The translations under genes and the position numbers were made by a program. Below, one piece after another: positions 1 to 8,590 of a stretch of DNA of 60,461 nucleotides (its first letter is position 1; each line of letters opens with the position of its first letter). The notes beneath the pieces are model-generated. The model searched no databases. It was not told the DNA's origin and saw only the letters and a list, made by a program, of their open reading frames with translations. This DNA is from an uncultured Prevotella sp. (lineage in GTDB: Bacteria > Bacteroidota > Bacteroidia > Bacteroidales > Bacteroidaceae), in assembly GCA_934202525.1 (NCBI GenBank), contig CAKPYB010000019.1, positions 1 through 60,461 on the forward strand. The letters are read 5' to 3'.

Positions 1-268
1 CCTGTGGAATCTCAAACGGTATCTCCTCGTCAACGCACTTCAGCTCCCCTGTGGCGAGCAACTTCTCATAATAGGAATTGTCCTCACCACGGTAAATAAT
101 AGATGCGTTCTTATCACGCTTGATTTTCTTCTCTTTGATCAAACGTTCTTTCTCTTGACGAATCTTTTCAAGCAATACGCTTGCAGGTTCATCATTAGGG
201 TCTTGCGGTACAAGTTTGCCTTGTATCGCCCATTGTAATATGCTGTTCTTTAATTGTTTTCCGTTCAT
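1..268 (-). CDS. hsdS: Type I restriction enzyme specificity subunit HsdS, N-terminal part (cut by window edge)
   Basis: About 89 codons are visible, beginning MNGKQLKNSILQWAIQGKL and continuing through a Lys/Glu-rich helix to a segment reading IYRGEDNSYYEKL and IPFEIP. This is the usual start of Bacteroidota HsdS proteins, just before the first target recognition domain. HsdS sets the DNA target of the HsdM/HsdR complex. The ATG at 268 lies 15 nt after the stop of the upstream secreted-protein gene, so it is the last visible gene of the hsd operon. The recognition domains lie outside the window, so specificity cannot be judged. Confidence 0.9.
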   Translation of the reverse strand, partial: MNGKQLKNSILQWAIQGKLVPQDPNDEPASVLLEKIRQEKERLIKEKKIKRDKNASIIYRGEDNSYYEKLLATGELKCVDEEIPFEIPQ

Positions 269-283
269 TGTAATTTTCTATCG

Positions 284-790
284 TTAGAAATCATTGTCCT
301 TATTCTTCTGCTTCAAGAAGAACTGATAAAGTTTCTTGCCTATTTTATCTTTGGCAAATGTCCGCTCATGCTCAATAGGTATGGTAGATAACCTAATCTT
401 AGCCACGCCTTTTTTCAACAACTCAAATTGTTGTGGACTTATCTTGAATTGAGCTGTAGAACTGATTTCTGTCATTGGAAGGACTATATTGCCAGAAACA
501 ATACCTGTCGTTTCGGAGCCGCTACCAATTTGAGAACCATAAAGTTTAATAACTTCACCATCGAATGTTTTCAACAACATGGTTGATTCTTTCAGGAAAT
601 TCAGTCTGTCTGACTTTACGGTTGCGATAATGTAATATGCCGTATCTTGCTTTGCAACGCTATATTTCATGTTGCATCCCTCGGCAGCCAAAGGTCGATA
701 TGTATATCCAACCGTTTGTGCATTTATATTGATACTGCACATAGTCAGTACAATAGACAAAATGATTTGTATTCCAATATTACTTTTCAT
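284..790 (-). CDS. Secreted protein of unknown function inside the hsd operon
   Basis: A 168-residue protein. The ATG at 790 is chosen because it opens a clear signal peptide (MKSNIGIQII followed by a hydrophobic stretch and INAQ, cleavage probably after Ala-Gln). The open frame extends further upstream, but that part overlaps the DUF1016 gene and lacks signal character. The mature part is rich in Thr/Ser, with beta-like segments such as TFDGEVIKLYG and a Lys-rich tail. I do not recognise a family. It lies 40 nt after the DUF1016 gene and 15 nt before hsdS, so it is probably co-transcribed. An exported protein is unusual company for a cytoplasmic restriction complex. Confidence 0.75.
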   Translation of the reverse strand: MKSNIGIQIILSIVLTMCSININAQTVGYTYRPLAAEGCNMKYSVAKQDTAYYIIATVKSDRLNFLKESTMLLKTFDGEVIKLYGSQIGSGSETTGIVSGNIVLPMTEISSTAQFKISPQQFELLKKGVAKIRLSTIPIEHERTFAKDKIGKKLYQFFLKQKNKDNDF

Positions 791-830
791 AATTATGCTA
801 TAAAATTGAAATGTCCTTATTTTATTGTTG

Positions 831-1856
831 TTACTCAGCTTCGTCCAACAATTTGTCAAGTTGCGCTTGCAATTCTTCACGCTTTGGCAGATAGAGTTGG
901 TAACGTGCCACAAACAATTGATTGGTTATGCCTTCCAAGGCATACTCCATCAGAAGTTCGTCTTTTCTTGCTCCCAAAATTATGCCAATGGGTGGATTAT
1001 CGTCAGGTTGACATACTTCTGTTTTGAAATAGTTAAGGTAGAGGTTCATCTGCCCAATATCACCATGCTTTATCTCTGCTCGCTTTAAGTCAATTAGAAT
1101 ATAGCATTTCAAGATACAATGGTAAAATACCAAATCCACCTTGAACTGTCGGCTTCCTATCTGCATGGAGTATTGTCTGCCAACAAATGCAAAACCACGT
1201 CCCATTTCCAAAAGGAACTGCTCCATGTGGTCTTTCAGAGCCTTTTCCAAGTCACCCTCCTTATAGCGTTTCTGTTTTGGAAGTCCTGCAAATTCAAGCA
1301 CGAAAGGGTCACGGATGATGTCTTGCGGAGTTTGTACTTGATGCCCCTCGTTAGCCAAAGCAAGAACTCCAGCCTTGTCTGTGCTTAGTGCAAGTCGCTG
1401 AAACAGACAACTTTTCATCTGTCTTTTCAGCTCACGAACTTTCCATCCTTCCTTGATGCTCTCCCTAAAATAGAATTGCAGTTCAAGCGTATTGTCGCAC
1501 TTCAACAATTCAAAATAGTGGCTCCACGTCAATTGGTGAGACACTGTCTCACCAATTGGAAAAGTAAGATAAAACTTACGCATATAAACAAGGTTAGACC
1601 GGCTAAAGCCCTTGCCATTCCTTGCTGTTAAGTCTTTGGAAAGGTTTGTAATCAACTTCTTTCCGTACTCTGCCTTTTGCTTTCCGCCTTGCTCATATTC
1701 AACAATATACTTACCTGTCTGCCAGTTGGCATCAAGTAATTCTGTGTTGACTGCGGTGATAGCTTTTGACTTTGCCTCACCCCATAATGTGGTAATGTTG
1801 TCTACTAATTTCTGATAGGAAACATCATTTATGTTTGTCAACTCTTTATTCTCCAT
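831..1856 (-). CDS. DUF1016 / YhcG-type PDDEXK nuclease-domain protein
   Basis: A 341-residue protein with the DUF1016 layout. The N-terminal helical domain (about 10-150) includes the LLDANWQTGKYIVEYEQGG and RSNLVYMRKFYLTFP segments. The C-terminal PD-(D/E)xK-like domain (about 175-330) has candidate metal and catalytic residues Asp241 (FKVDLVFYH) and Asp256-x-Lys258 (LIDLK). The family is often found within type I restriction loci, and its biochemical role there is not settled. It starts 114 nt downstream of hsdM; that gap holds two palindromes. It could be a nuclease accessory to the restriction system or a separate defence or recombination factor; the family call is firm, the role is not. 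Confidence 0.88.
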   Translation of the reverse strand: MENKELTNINDVSYQKLVDNITTLWGEAKSKAITAVNTELLDANWQTGKYIVEYEQGGKQKAEYGKKLITNLSKDLTARNGKGFSRSNLVYMRKFYLTFPIGETVSHQLTWSHYFELLKCDNTLELQFYFRESIKEGWKVRELKRQMKSCLFQRLALSTDKAGVLALANEGHQVQTPQDIIRDPFVLEFAGLPKQKRYKEGDLEKALKDHMEQFLLEMGRGFAFVGRQYSMQIGSRQFKVDLVFYHCILKCYILIDLKRAEIKHGDIGQMNLYLNYFKTEVCQPDDNPPIGIILGARKDELLMEYALEGITNQLFVARYQLYLPKREELQAQLDKLLDEAE

Positions 1857-1903
1857 ACCAATCTATAAATTATTTATCTAACTTTTCCTGCATTTTCTGA
1901 ATT

Positions 1904-1922
1904 TGCTAACCAGTGGTTAGCA
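1904..1922. repeat. Perfect 9-bp-arm palindrome between hsdM and the DUF1016 gene
   Basis: TGCTAACCA, one base, then TGGTTAGCA forms a perfect inverted repeat. It lies in the 114-nt gap between hsdM and the DUF1016 gene. There is no long T-run on the transcribed (minus) strand, so it is not a clear terminator. It may be an RNA processing or attenuation hairpin, or an operator. Confidence 0.6.
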
Positions 1923-1929
1923 TTTTGAT

Positions 1930-1960
1930 GCAAAAAGGGCAATCAGTGGTTGACCTTTTG
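1930..1960. repeat. Second, imperfect palindrome with a related core
   Basis: An imperfect inverted repeat whose outer arms are GCAAAA and TTTTGC. Its core, AATCAGTGGTTGAC, resembles the core of the neighbouring palindrome (AACCAGTGGTTAGC). On the minus strand it reads first, just after the hsdM stop at 1971. Outer A/T-rich arms make it a possible weak terminator for hsdM. Confidence 0.5.
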
Positions 1961-1970
1961 CATATTATTG

Positions 1971-3482
1971 CTACAATTCCTCCACATTCACCTCAATCCC
2001 CAATATACGTTGTATCTCTGCCAATGTCTTGTCTATCTCATGATCAAGAGCCTTGCGCTTCTTGAAATAATCGGCAAGCAATTCGGCTGGCGGTAAAATC
2101 TCCTCATCCTCTTTCGGGAACTTACACAAGTCGAAGTTGCAGTCGGAATCTATCAGTTCCTTAACAGGATAGCAGCGTGATTTCTCGTCTCCATCAGCAA
2201 TAATAATCTCCTTACGGTCGTTCCACCACTCACGGATTGGGTCGCAATGTTCCGACTTCATGGACTTTGTCTTGGAGAAATGCTTGTAACCCTCTGGCAT
2301 ATCCAAACGGTAGAACCACGTTTCCTTTGTAGAATAACCTTCTGGAGCACCATCCGCACTGGTATTGTCGAAGAACAAAATGTTCGTGGCAATCGAAGTG
2401 TAAGGTGCAAAGATACTGCCAGGCAAACGGATAATGGTGTGCAAGTTGAAATCCCTGAGCAACTTTGTCTTAATGGCAATCTTTGTGTTATCTGCTCCAA
2501 AAAGGAAACCATCAGGAACTATGACTGCTGCACGGCCATTCTTCTTCAAGCGATACATGATAAGCACCATGAAGAGGTCGGCAGTCTCGCTACTGCGCAT
2601 ATCAGAAGGAAAGTGAGATTTCACATCGGCCTTTTCATTACCTCCGTATGGTGGATTCATCAAAACAACATCAAACTTGTCTTCGTCTGTATAGTTGAGT
2701 ACATCTTTGGTAAGCGAGTTGTCGTGATATACCAATGGCGTGTCGATACCATGCAGCAACAGGTTTGTCACACATAGCATATACGGGAATTGTTTCTTTT
2801 CTATGCCAAATACAGACTGATTGTACTCTTTGCGGTCTTCAGCAGTCTTTACCTTCTTGTCCAATTCACCCAACCAACTTGTGATGAAACCTCCTGTACC
2901 ACAAGCGAAGTCTGCCATTTTTTCACCAATCTGCGGATTGACGATTTCTGCCATAAATTCTGTTAAGGCTCTTGGGGTATAGAACTCACCAGAGGAACCA
3001 GCCGACTGCATTTCTTTAAGGATAGTCTCATATATCTCACCGAAAGCATGACTCTCTTCATAGTCACCAAGATTCAATCCGTCTATCACATTAAGCACCT
3101 GGCGGAGCTGAACGCCATCTTTCATATATTGGTTGGCATCCTCAAAAGTTGTCTTTACTATTGCCTGTCGAATTGGGGTGTCAGGTGTAACCTCAATGTT
3201 TTTGAGTTCAACAAACAAGGTGTTGTTGACAAACGAAAGCAGTTCGTCACCTGTCAAGGCATTGCCGCTTCCATCATCATGTGCCCAGTTGCGCCAACGG
3301 CATTCTTCAGGGATGATAGACTTGTAATCATCATCGTCTAGCTCCCAGTCATTCTCTTTCTCGTCATAAACTTTCAGAAAAAGCATCCATGCCATTTGTT
3401 CTATGCGTTGCGCATCGCCATTGATACCGGCATCATTGCGCATGATATTGCGTACTCGTTTTACGAAATTTGATAAACTCAT
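1971..3482 (-). CDS. hsdM: Type I restriction-modification methyltransferase subunit HsdM
   Basis: A 503-residue N6-adenine methyltransferase. The N-terminal helical HsdM_N domain (about 5-140) is followed by the Rossmann methyltransferase domain. The SAM-binding motif I is DFACGTGGF (191-199) and the catalytic motif IV is NPPYG (276-280). Length and motifs are normal for an active HsdM. With HsdS it methylates the host target; with HsdR it forms the restriction complex. It starts 16 nt after the hsdR stop, which supports one transcript. The gene order R-M-(DUF1016)-(unknown)-S places extra genes between M and S. Confidence 0.97.
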   Translation of the reverse strand: MSLSNFVKRVRNIMRNDAGINGDAQRIEQMAWMLFLKVYDEKENDWELDDDDYKSIIPEECRWRNWAHDDGSGNALTGDELLSFVNNTLFVELKNIEVTPDTPIRQAIVKTTFEDANQYMKDGVQLRQVLNVIDGLNLGDYEESHAFGEIYETILKEMQSAGSSGEFYTPRALTEFMAEIVNPQIGEKMADFACGTGGFITSWLGELDKKVKTAEDRKEYNQSVFGIEKKQFPYMLCVTNLLLHGIDTPLVYHDNSLTKDVLNYTDEDKFDVVLMNPPYGGNEKADVKSHFPSDMRSSETADLFMVLIMYRLKKNGRAAVIVPDGFLFGADNTKIAIKTKLLRDFNLHTIIRLPGSIFAPYTSIATNILFFDNTSADGAPEGYSTKETWFYRLDMPEGYKHFSKTKSMKSEHCDPIREWWNDRKEIIIADGDEKSRCYPVKELIDSDCNFDLCKFPKEDEEILPPAELLADYFKKRKALDHEIDKTLAEIQRILGIEVNVEEL

Positions 3483-3498
3483 TTTATATTGTTTCTTT

Positions 3499-5853
3499 TT
3501 ATGCTATATTATATATTGATTGCTCCAACTCTTTTACGGCCTTCAGATACTCTCTCTTGCCACCGAAGAACTTTACTATATTTGCCTTAGAGCCCAATCG
3601 GCGGAAAGGATCGTTTTCAAGCACAGTGAGACTTTCAAGTTCAGAAATGCCTTCTTCCATGTACTTCTCCAGCAAAGCCTCAAGTACCAGCCGTGCCTGC
3701 TCACCATATTTGGTGAATATATCACGCTTTTTCACTTGTTCTGCACGTTCCCGTCTCGTCAGGGTCTTCTTGCCGTATGCGATATGGCAGATGAAATCAA
3801 AATCATCCACATTGCTCATTTCCTGCGAAGTCTTTAATTCCGCAAGGTCTATGCCTCTTTCTTTCAGCATATCAGCAATGTCTGACTTTTTCTTTAATTC
3901 TTTCCATTTGGAGGTAAATGTATCAATGGTAGCAAACGAATCAAGGATATTCTTCTTCGTGTAGTCGGTAATACTCTCCGTGCGAAGCAGCTTGCCATCG
4001 GCATCGTAAACGGACACTACCTTATTGACAACCATTACCTGGCATCCATCTTTATCTACAAGAGGCTTTGGACGAGTGATAGGATCACCAACTATTGGCG
4101 GTGTATCATCTACAGGCTGAACTGGAGTTTTTGCCTCTCTGGACTTTATAGGATAATCGGGATCCATCTCGATAGGTCCGTCCCAATCTGGGTCAGCAAA
4201 CAAGCGTGTTACATTTCGAAAGTCCATCACCGTGAAATTGGTCTTTCCCTCATTCTCACGAAGACGGGTTCCGCGTCCTATAATCTGCTTAAACTCCGTC
4301 ATGGAACCAATCTGCTGGTCAAGCACAATCAGCTTTACCATCTTGCAATCCACACCGGTAGAAAGCAGTTTGCTGGTTGTTGCAATGACAGGATATTCCG
4401 AAGATACTGAAATAAAGTAATCCAACTTGCCTTTACCATACTCATCGCTACCTGTTATGCGAACCACATAGTCAGGATTTTTCTTGCACATATCAGCATT
4501 GGCATTGGTCAATGCCAGACGCATACGCTCCGCATGTGTTTCATCAGCACAGAACACTATGGTCTTAGCCATGCGGTCAGTGCTTTTCAGATAATTGGTT
4601 ATCTCTTGCGCAACTTCCCTTATACGGTCTTCTATAATAATGTTATAATCATAGTCGCTGTTGTTATAAATGCGGTCTTCTATCTCGTTGCCGTATATAT
4701 CCTTTTGTCCCTTTGTCGGTCTCCACTCGTCACCGATGTTTGTTGTGATGTTGATAACCTTGAAAGGAGCAAGGAAACCGTCCTCAATTCCGTTTTTAAG
4801 ACTATAAGTATAGACTGGTTCACCAAAGTAGCCAATACTTGACTGATATTTTGTTTCTTTAGGTGTGGCAGTCATACCTATATGAGTAGCCGAAGAAAAG
4901 TATTCCAAGATGTTTCGCCAGTTGCTATCATCCTTTGCGCTACCTCTATGACACTCATCAACGATAACAAGGTCAAAATAGTCTGGATTAGGAAACAATT
5001 CTTGATAATTCTTGGCATCATTCTGTCCAATCAACTGTTGATAGAGTGCAAAGAACACTTGATAAGACCCCAATTCTTCCAAGTGGTTCTTGTCTTTTGA
5101 GTAGTCTATCTTGTGCGTTACCTTTTCTAATGGTTTGAAGTCCTGCTGTATGGATTGGTCAACCAATATATTGCGGTCTGCAAGATACAACACTTTCTTC
5201 TTCAAACCACTTTTAAGTAAACGCCATACAATCTGAAATGCAGTATATGTCTTGCCAGTGCCAGTTGCCATGACAAGGAGCACACGGTTTTGTCCTTTCG
5301 CAATGGCACCAACTGTGCGGTTTACCGCATTGCGCTGATAATATCGTGGCGGGAATATATTCTGACCAGTGCAAAAAGGCTGTTTTATGATAGCCAGCTC
5401 TTGTTCGTTAAATCCATTTCCATCGTTAGCCTCATTTTTATATCTTTCGATAAGTTCTTCTTTTGTTGGAAATTCGTCCATAGCAAAAGTACGTTCCTTA
5501 CCTGTCAAGAAGTCATGTTCGGCAAAGCCTTCACCATTTGAACTGTATGCAAACTTCACATCAAGCATTTGGGCATAGGTCATGGCTTGTTGCAATCCAT
5601 GAGAAACAGAATGATTGGCGTCCTTTGCTTCTACAATAGCAATGGGTGTTGCCTTATTAGCATAAAGTACATAGTCAGCAAACTTAGGTTTCTCTCTATG
5701 CACAAGATTACCATGAAGGCTAATTTTACCGTCAGTAAATTTAACCTTCTGTTCCATGAATATACTATCCTTTGACCATCCCTTGCCTGTGATGGCTTCG
5801 TTGATATAGCGGAACTTGACATCCTCTTCTGTTAAATCTTTGCTTATGCCCAT
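3499..5853 (-). CDS. hsdR: Type I restriction endonuclease subunit HsdR (EcoEI-like)
   Basis: A 784-residue protein from the ATG at 5853; a TTG two codons upstream is less likely. The N-terminal nuclease domain (about 15-160) carries a PD-(D/E)xK signature including IAIVEAK. The SF2 motor follows, with Walker A MATGTGKT (about 195-202), motif II DECH (about 299-302) and GMTATP (about 330). A C-terminal EcoEI_R-type helical region comes last. HsdR translocates DNA with ATP and cleaves unmethylated DNA away from the site. Length is typical of the shorter EcoEI-type HsdR. It is the first gene of the minus-strand operon, with a TATATTTG box about 100 nt upstream. Confidence 0.96.
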   Translation of the reverse strand: MGISKDLTEEDVKFRYINEAITGKGWSKDSIFMEQKVKFTDGKISLHGNLVHREKPKFADYVLYANKATPIAIVEAKDANHSVSHGLQQAMTYAQMLDVKFAYSSNGEGFAEHDFLTGKERTFAMDEFPTKEELIERYKNEANDGNGFNEQELAIIKQPFCTGQNIFPPRYYQRNAVNRTVGAIAKGQNRVLLVMATGTGKTYTAFQIVWRLLKSGLKKKVLYLADRNILVDQSIQQDFKPLEKVTHKIDYSKDKNHLEELGSYQVFFALYQQLIGQNDAKNYQELFPNPDYFDLVIVDECHRGSAKDDSNWRNILEYFSSATHIGMTATPKETKYQSSIGYFGEPVYTYSLKNGIEDGFLAPFKVINITTNIGDEWRPTKGQKDIYGNEIEDRIYNNSDYDYNIIIEDRIREVAQEITNYLKSTDRMAKTIVFCADETHAERMRLALTNANADMCKKNPDYVVRITGSDEYGKGKLDYFISVSSEYPVIATTSKLLSTGVDCKMVKLIVLDQQIGSMTEFKQIIGRGTRLRENEGKTNFTVMDFRNVTRLFADPDWDGPIEMDPDYPIKSREAKTPVQPVDDTPPIVGDPITRPKPLVDKDGCQVMVVNKVVSVYDADGKLLRTESITDYTKKNILDSFATIDTFTSKWKELKKKSDIADMLKERGIDLAELKTSQEMSNVDDFDFICHIAYGKKTLTRRERAEQVKKRDIFTKYGEQARLVLEALLEKYMEEGISELESLTVLENDPFRRLGSKANIVKFFGGKREYLKAVKELEQSIYNIA

Positions 5854-5952
5854 ATTCAAATAATATTTTATTATCGGAAGTTCTACAACATACTTGCTAA
5901 GATATCTTTTATCTTATCTTGTTTGGTTTCATAAATTCACTGAATTTAGCTG

Positions 5953-5960
5953 CAAATATA
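5953..5960 (-). promoter_or_regulatory. Putative hsdR promoter -7 box (TATATTTG)
   Basis: On the minus strand this reads TATATTTG, matching the Bacteroidota -7 consensus TAnnTTTG, about 93 nt before the hsdR ATG. No convincing -33 box is seen. Confidence 0.5.
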
Positions 5961-6268
5961 CATTAAATTTTGCGATAATCATTAAAAATTAAACTATTTT
6001 ATGTAAATTATTCCAATATAGCGATTGTTATTTCGTGTAGTTATTCTCTCTTTGCAGCAGAGAAGAGTTGTTTGACAGCAAACGTATGCATATTGCAAAA
6101 ATTGGGACTGTTGCCAAATCATTATCCCTATTGAGGTAAAAGACTCATAATTCGCTCATTTTAAGCTATTCAGCAGATTTCAGCGTATTTTTTTGAGAAA
6201 AACACAAAAAGTATTGAGCAAAAAGGCATTTTTTCGGTTCAATGCTTGGGGATTTCAATCTTTTTTCG

Positions 6269-6276
6269 TAACTTCG
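6269..6276 (+). promoter_or_regulatory. Possible promoter upstream of the 22-bp array (TAACTTCG)
   Basis: TAACTTCG differs from TAnnTTTG at one position. It follows a T-rich tract and lies 25 nt before the first 22-bp repeat. If used, the whole repeat array would be in the 5' untranslated region of the VapE-like gene. The rest of the 5961-6268 stretch is A/T-rich with no gene that I can support. Confidence 0.35.
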
Positions 6277-6300
6277 CCATCGATGCGGAAGAAATTACCT

Positions 6301-6476
6301 CCCGACATAGCATCAGATACGTCCCGACGTAGTATCAGATACGTCCCGACGCAGCATCAGATACGTCCCGACGCAGCATCAGATACGTCCCGACGCAGCA
6401 TCAGATACGTCCCGACGCAGCATCAGATACATCGCGACGCAGTTTCAGATACATCGCGACGCAGTTTCAGATACAT
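6301..6476. repeat. Eight tandem copies of a 22-bp repeat
   Basis: Exact 22-bp periodicity, with units starting at 6301, 6323, 6345, 6367, 6389, 6411, 6433 and 6455. The consensus is CCCGACGCAG followed by CATCAGATACGT. Units 3-5 are identical, units 1-2 and 6 vary at one to three positions, and units 7-8 form a subtype starting CGCGACGCAG and ending TTTCAGATACAT. There are no spacers, so it is not a CRISPR array. The unit has no stop codon in any plus-strand frame. The array lies about 140-320 bp upstream of the VapE-like gene. Confidence 0.95.
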
Positions 6477-6498
6477 CCTGGCTTAGCAAGTAATGCTT

Positions 6499-6594
6499 TC
6501 CGAAATCCAAGTGAGCCTCTTTTGAACCCCAAATGAGTCTCTTTTGAAATTCAAGTAAGCCCTACTCAAACATTACGTAAGCCTCACTCAAAAA
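6499..6594. repeat. Four degenerate 22-bp repeats of a second family, in register with the first array
   Basis: Four related units at 6507-6528, 6529-6550, 6551-6572 and 6573-6594. They share the pattern CAAGTGAGCC (variants AAATGAGTCT, CAAGTAAGCC, TACGTAAGCC) followed by CTCTTTTGAA or CTACTCAAA. The period is again 22 bp although the sequence is unrelated to the first array. The last unit ends 25 bp before the start codon at 6620. Confidence 0.75.
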
Positions 6595-6619
6595 AGAAAT
6601 AACTTTAATAACAGGACAG

Positions 6620-8449
6620 ATGAAAATAACAGTCATCAGAACCAACCGGCAACACCAGCTTTGCGTTACCAACAGAAGTATCGGACACCTTTTGGAGCGT
6701 ATGCTCAAAGATGATTCCAAGTCTACCATCCAGAAATTCAGAGATATGGTACCTTCCATGAATTTCGGTTATGATGGGTATAAAGACATGCCCACCTGGC
6801 ACCGGGTGTACCCTGCCGCCGAGTTTCAGAAAGATGAGAACGGGAATCTCAGGATGAAGGCATTCAACGGCCTCTTGCTCCTATCGTTCAGAAATATACT
6901 GAAACCTGAAGACGTTCAGCTCGTGAAGAAACAAGCTGCCTTCCTCCCCTCCACCCTTATCGCCGTGACCGGAGCCGATGGCAGAAGCGTGGAAATACTG
7001 GTAAAATTCTCCGATGAAAAGGGTGAACTGCCTACAGATGAAGAACATGCCGACCGACTCTACCAAAGTGCCTACCGACATATCCTGCCCATCTACCAGT
7101 CTGTCATCCATGCCGAGATAGCCAGCCAAAAGCCTTCGATAAGAAGCAATTTCCTCCTTACGCTCGATACCCTGCCTTATTATAATCCTCAGGCTGTCGC
7201 CTTGAAAGTAGACGAGAAACTGATGCATCAGGAAACAACTCCATCCATACCTGAGGCTAAAAACACTCCGACAGACAAGAAGGAAAAAGGCATGAAAGGC
7301 TCGAAAGAGAACATCGAGAAGATGATGAAATATCTGAACGAGAAGTATGAACTGAGATACAACATGGTGATGAAATATACCGAATATGTACCGAAGGACA
7401 AGGAATGGATTGGATTTCAAGCCGTGGAACCGAGAGTACAGAAGAGTCTGACGCTCGAAGTGCAACTGGCAGGTATCAACGTCAGCATCAAGGACGTCAG
7501 AAATTTCCTGGAATCCAATTTCATCAAGAACTATAATCCCGTGGAAGAATTTCTGTTCACCTGTTATGACAACTGGGACGGCAAGGACCATATACGCGCC
7601 TTGGCACGTACCGTGCCTACCAACAACCCTCATTGGGAAGACTGGTTCTACACCTGGTTTCTAGCCATGGTGGAGCAATGGCACAACTGCACCGGCAGAC
7701 AGTATGGCAACAGCGTGGCTCCCCTGCTCATTTCCAAACAGGGCTACAACAAGAGTACTTTCTGCCGCCGGCTGATTCCACCCCAGCTGCAATGGGGCTA
7801 CACCGACAATCTGATTCTCTCGGAGAAGAGGCAGGTGTTGCAGGCTATGAGCCAGTGCCTGCTCATCAATCTGGATGAATTCAACCAGATTTCAGCAAAA
7901 GTACAACAGGGATTCCTGAAAAATCTCATCCAGTTACCAAACGTGAAATACAAGCCACCCTATGGCAGCCATGTGCAGGAGTTTCCCCGCACCGCCTCCT
8001 TCATCGCCACAAGCAATATGGACGACATCCTAACCGACCCTTCCGGCAACCGCCGATTCATCGGCATCGAACTGACGGGTCCTATTGATGTAAGCGTGCG
8101 TCCCAACTATCAGCAACTCTTTGCCCAAGCAGAAAAGGCAATCTGGAATGGAGAAAAGACTTATTTTGATGCAGAACAGACTGCTCTCATCATGGAGAAC
8201 AACAGGCGATACCAGCAAATAGATCCAGTCATGCAATGCTTCTGCGAGAGTTTTACGCCAACAGAAGATGAAAATGAGGGTACTTTCATGACTGCTGCCG
8301 CCATTTTTAGCGAATTAAAGGCTAAATATGGTGCATCTTTGGAAGCAAAAAGCCTACTTTCGTTCGGTCGATGCCTGAAGAATATTGATGGGCTGAAGAG
8401 AAAAAGAACAATGAAAGGTACTGAGTATCTGATTATTAGACGAAAATAA
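6620..8449 (+). CDS. BT4734-like N-terminal domain + VapE/VirE-type P-loop ATPase
   Basis: A 609-residue protein. The N-terminal region (about 1-210) resembles the BT4734/BF3469 domain. A charged linker (about 210-235) leads to a VapE-like P-loop domain. It has a Walker A-like segment ISKQGYNKSTF (about 370-380), a Walker B LLINLDEFNQ (about 414-423), and a sensor-like stretch with TSNMDD and GNRRFIGIEL (about 458-480). The C-terminus looks like a winged-helix domain. Such proteins resemble primase/SF3 helicases of mobile elements and occur in several copies in Bacteroidota chromosomes; their function is uncertain. No integrase or other element genes are adjacent, so it stands alone. Two 22-bp repeat families lie directly upstream. 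Confidence 0.8.
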   Translation: MKITVIRTNRQHQLCVTNRSIGHLLERMLKDDSKSTIQKFRDMVPSMNFGYDGYKDMPTWHRVYPAAEFQKDENGNLRMKAFNGLLLLSFRNILKPEDVQLVKKQAAFLPSTLIAVTGADGRSVEILVKFSDEKGELPTDEEHADRLYQSAYRHILPIYQSVIHAEIASQKPSIRSNFLLTLDTLPYYNPQAVALKVDEKLMHQETTPSIPEAKNTPTDKKEKGMKGSKENIEKMMKYLNEKYELRYNMVMKYTEYVPKDKEWIGFQAVEPRVQKSLTLEVQLAGINVSIKDVRNFLESNFIKNYNPVEEFLFTCYDNWDGKDHIRALARTVPTNNPHWEDWFYTWFLAMVEQWHNCTGRQYGNSVAPLLISKQGYNKSTFCRRLIPPQLQWGYTDNLILSEKRQVLQAMSQCLLINLDEFNQISAKVQQGFLKNLIQLPNVKYKPPYGSHVQEFPRTASFIATSNMDDILTDPSGNRRFIGIELTGPIDVSVRPNYQQLFAQAEKAIWNGEKTYFDAEQTALIMENNRRYQQIDPVMQCFCESFTPTEDENEGTFMTAAAIFSELKAKYGASLEAKSLLSFGRCLKNIDGLKRKRTMKGTEYLIIRRK

Positions 8450-8590
8450 CATTAAATTCTCACGATGGCAATATATGGCAATTCCCGGCGATTTTCCGAG
8501 AATTGCCATACGTACTTTTGCGCTGACTATCAACCACTTGCACATACGATATGGCAATATGGCAATTAAAACAACGCATTCAAACTTTTT

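Noticed and set aside
791..913. Upstream extension of the secreted-protein gene
   Set aside because: It overlaps the end of the DUF1016 gene, and only the ATG at 790 gives a proper signal peptide.
6301..6476. CRISPR array
   Set aside because: The units are contiguous, with no spacers and no cas genes.
6193..6486. 97-codon open frame running through the 22-bp array
   Set aside because: Most of it is the repeat read through its three open frames; its start lies before the putative promoter and it has no ribosome-binding site or known domain. Listed as a repeat instead.
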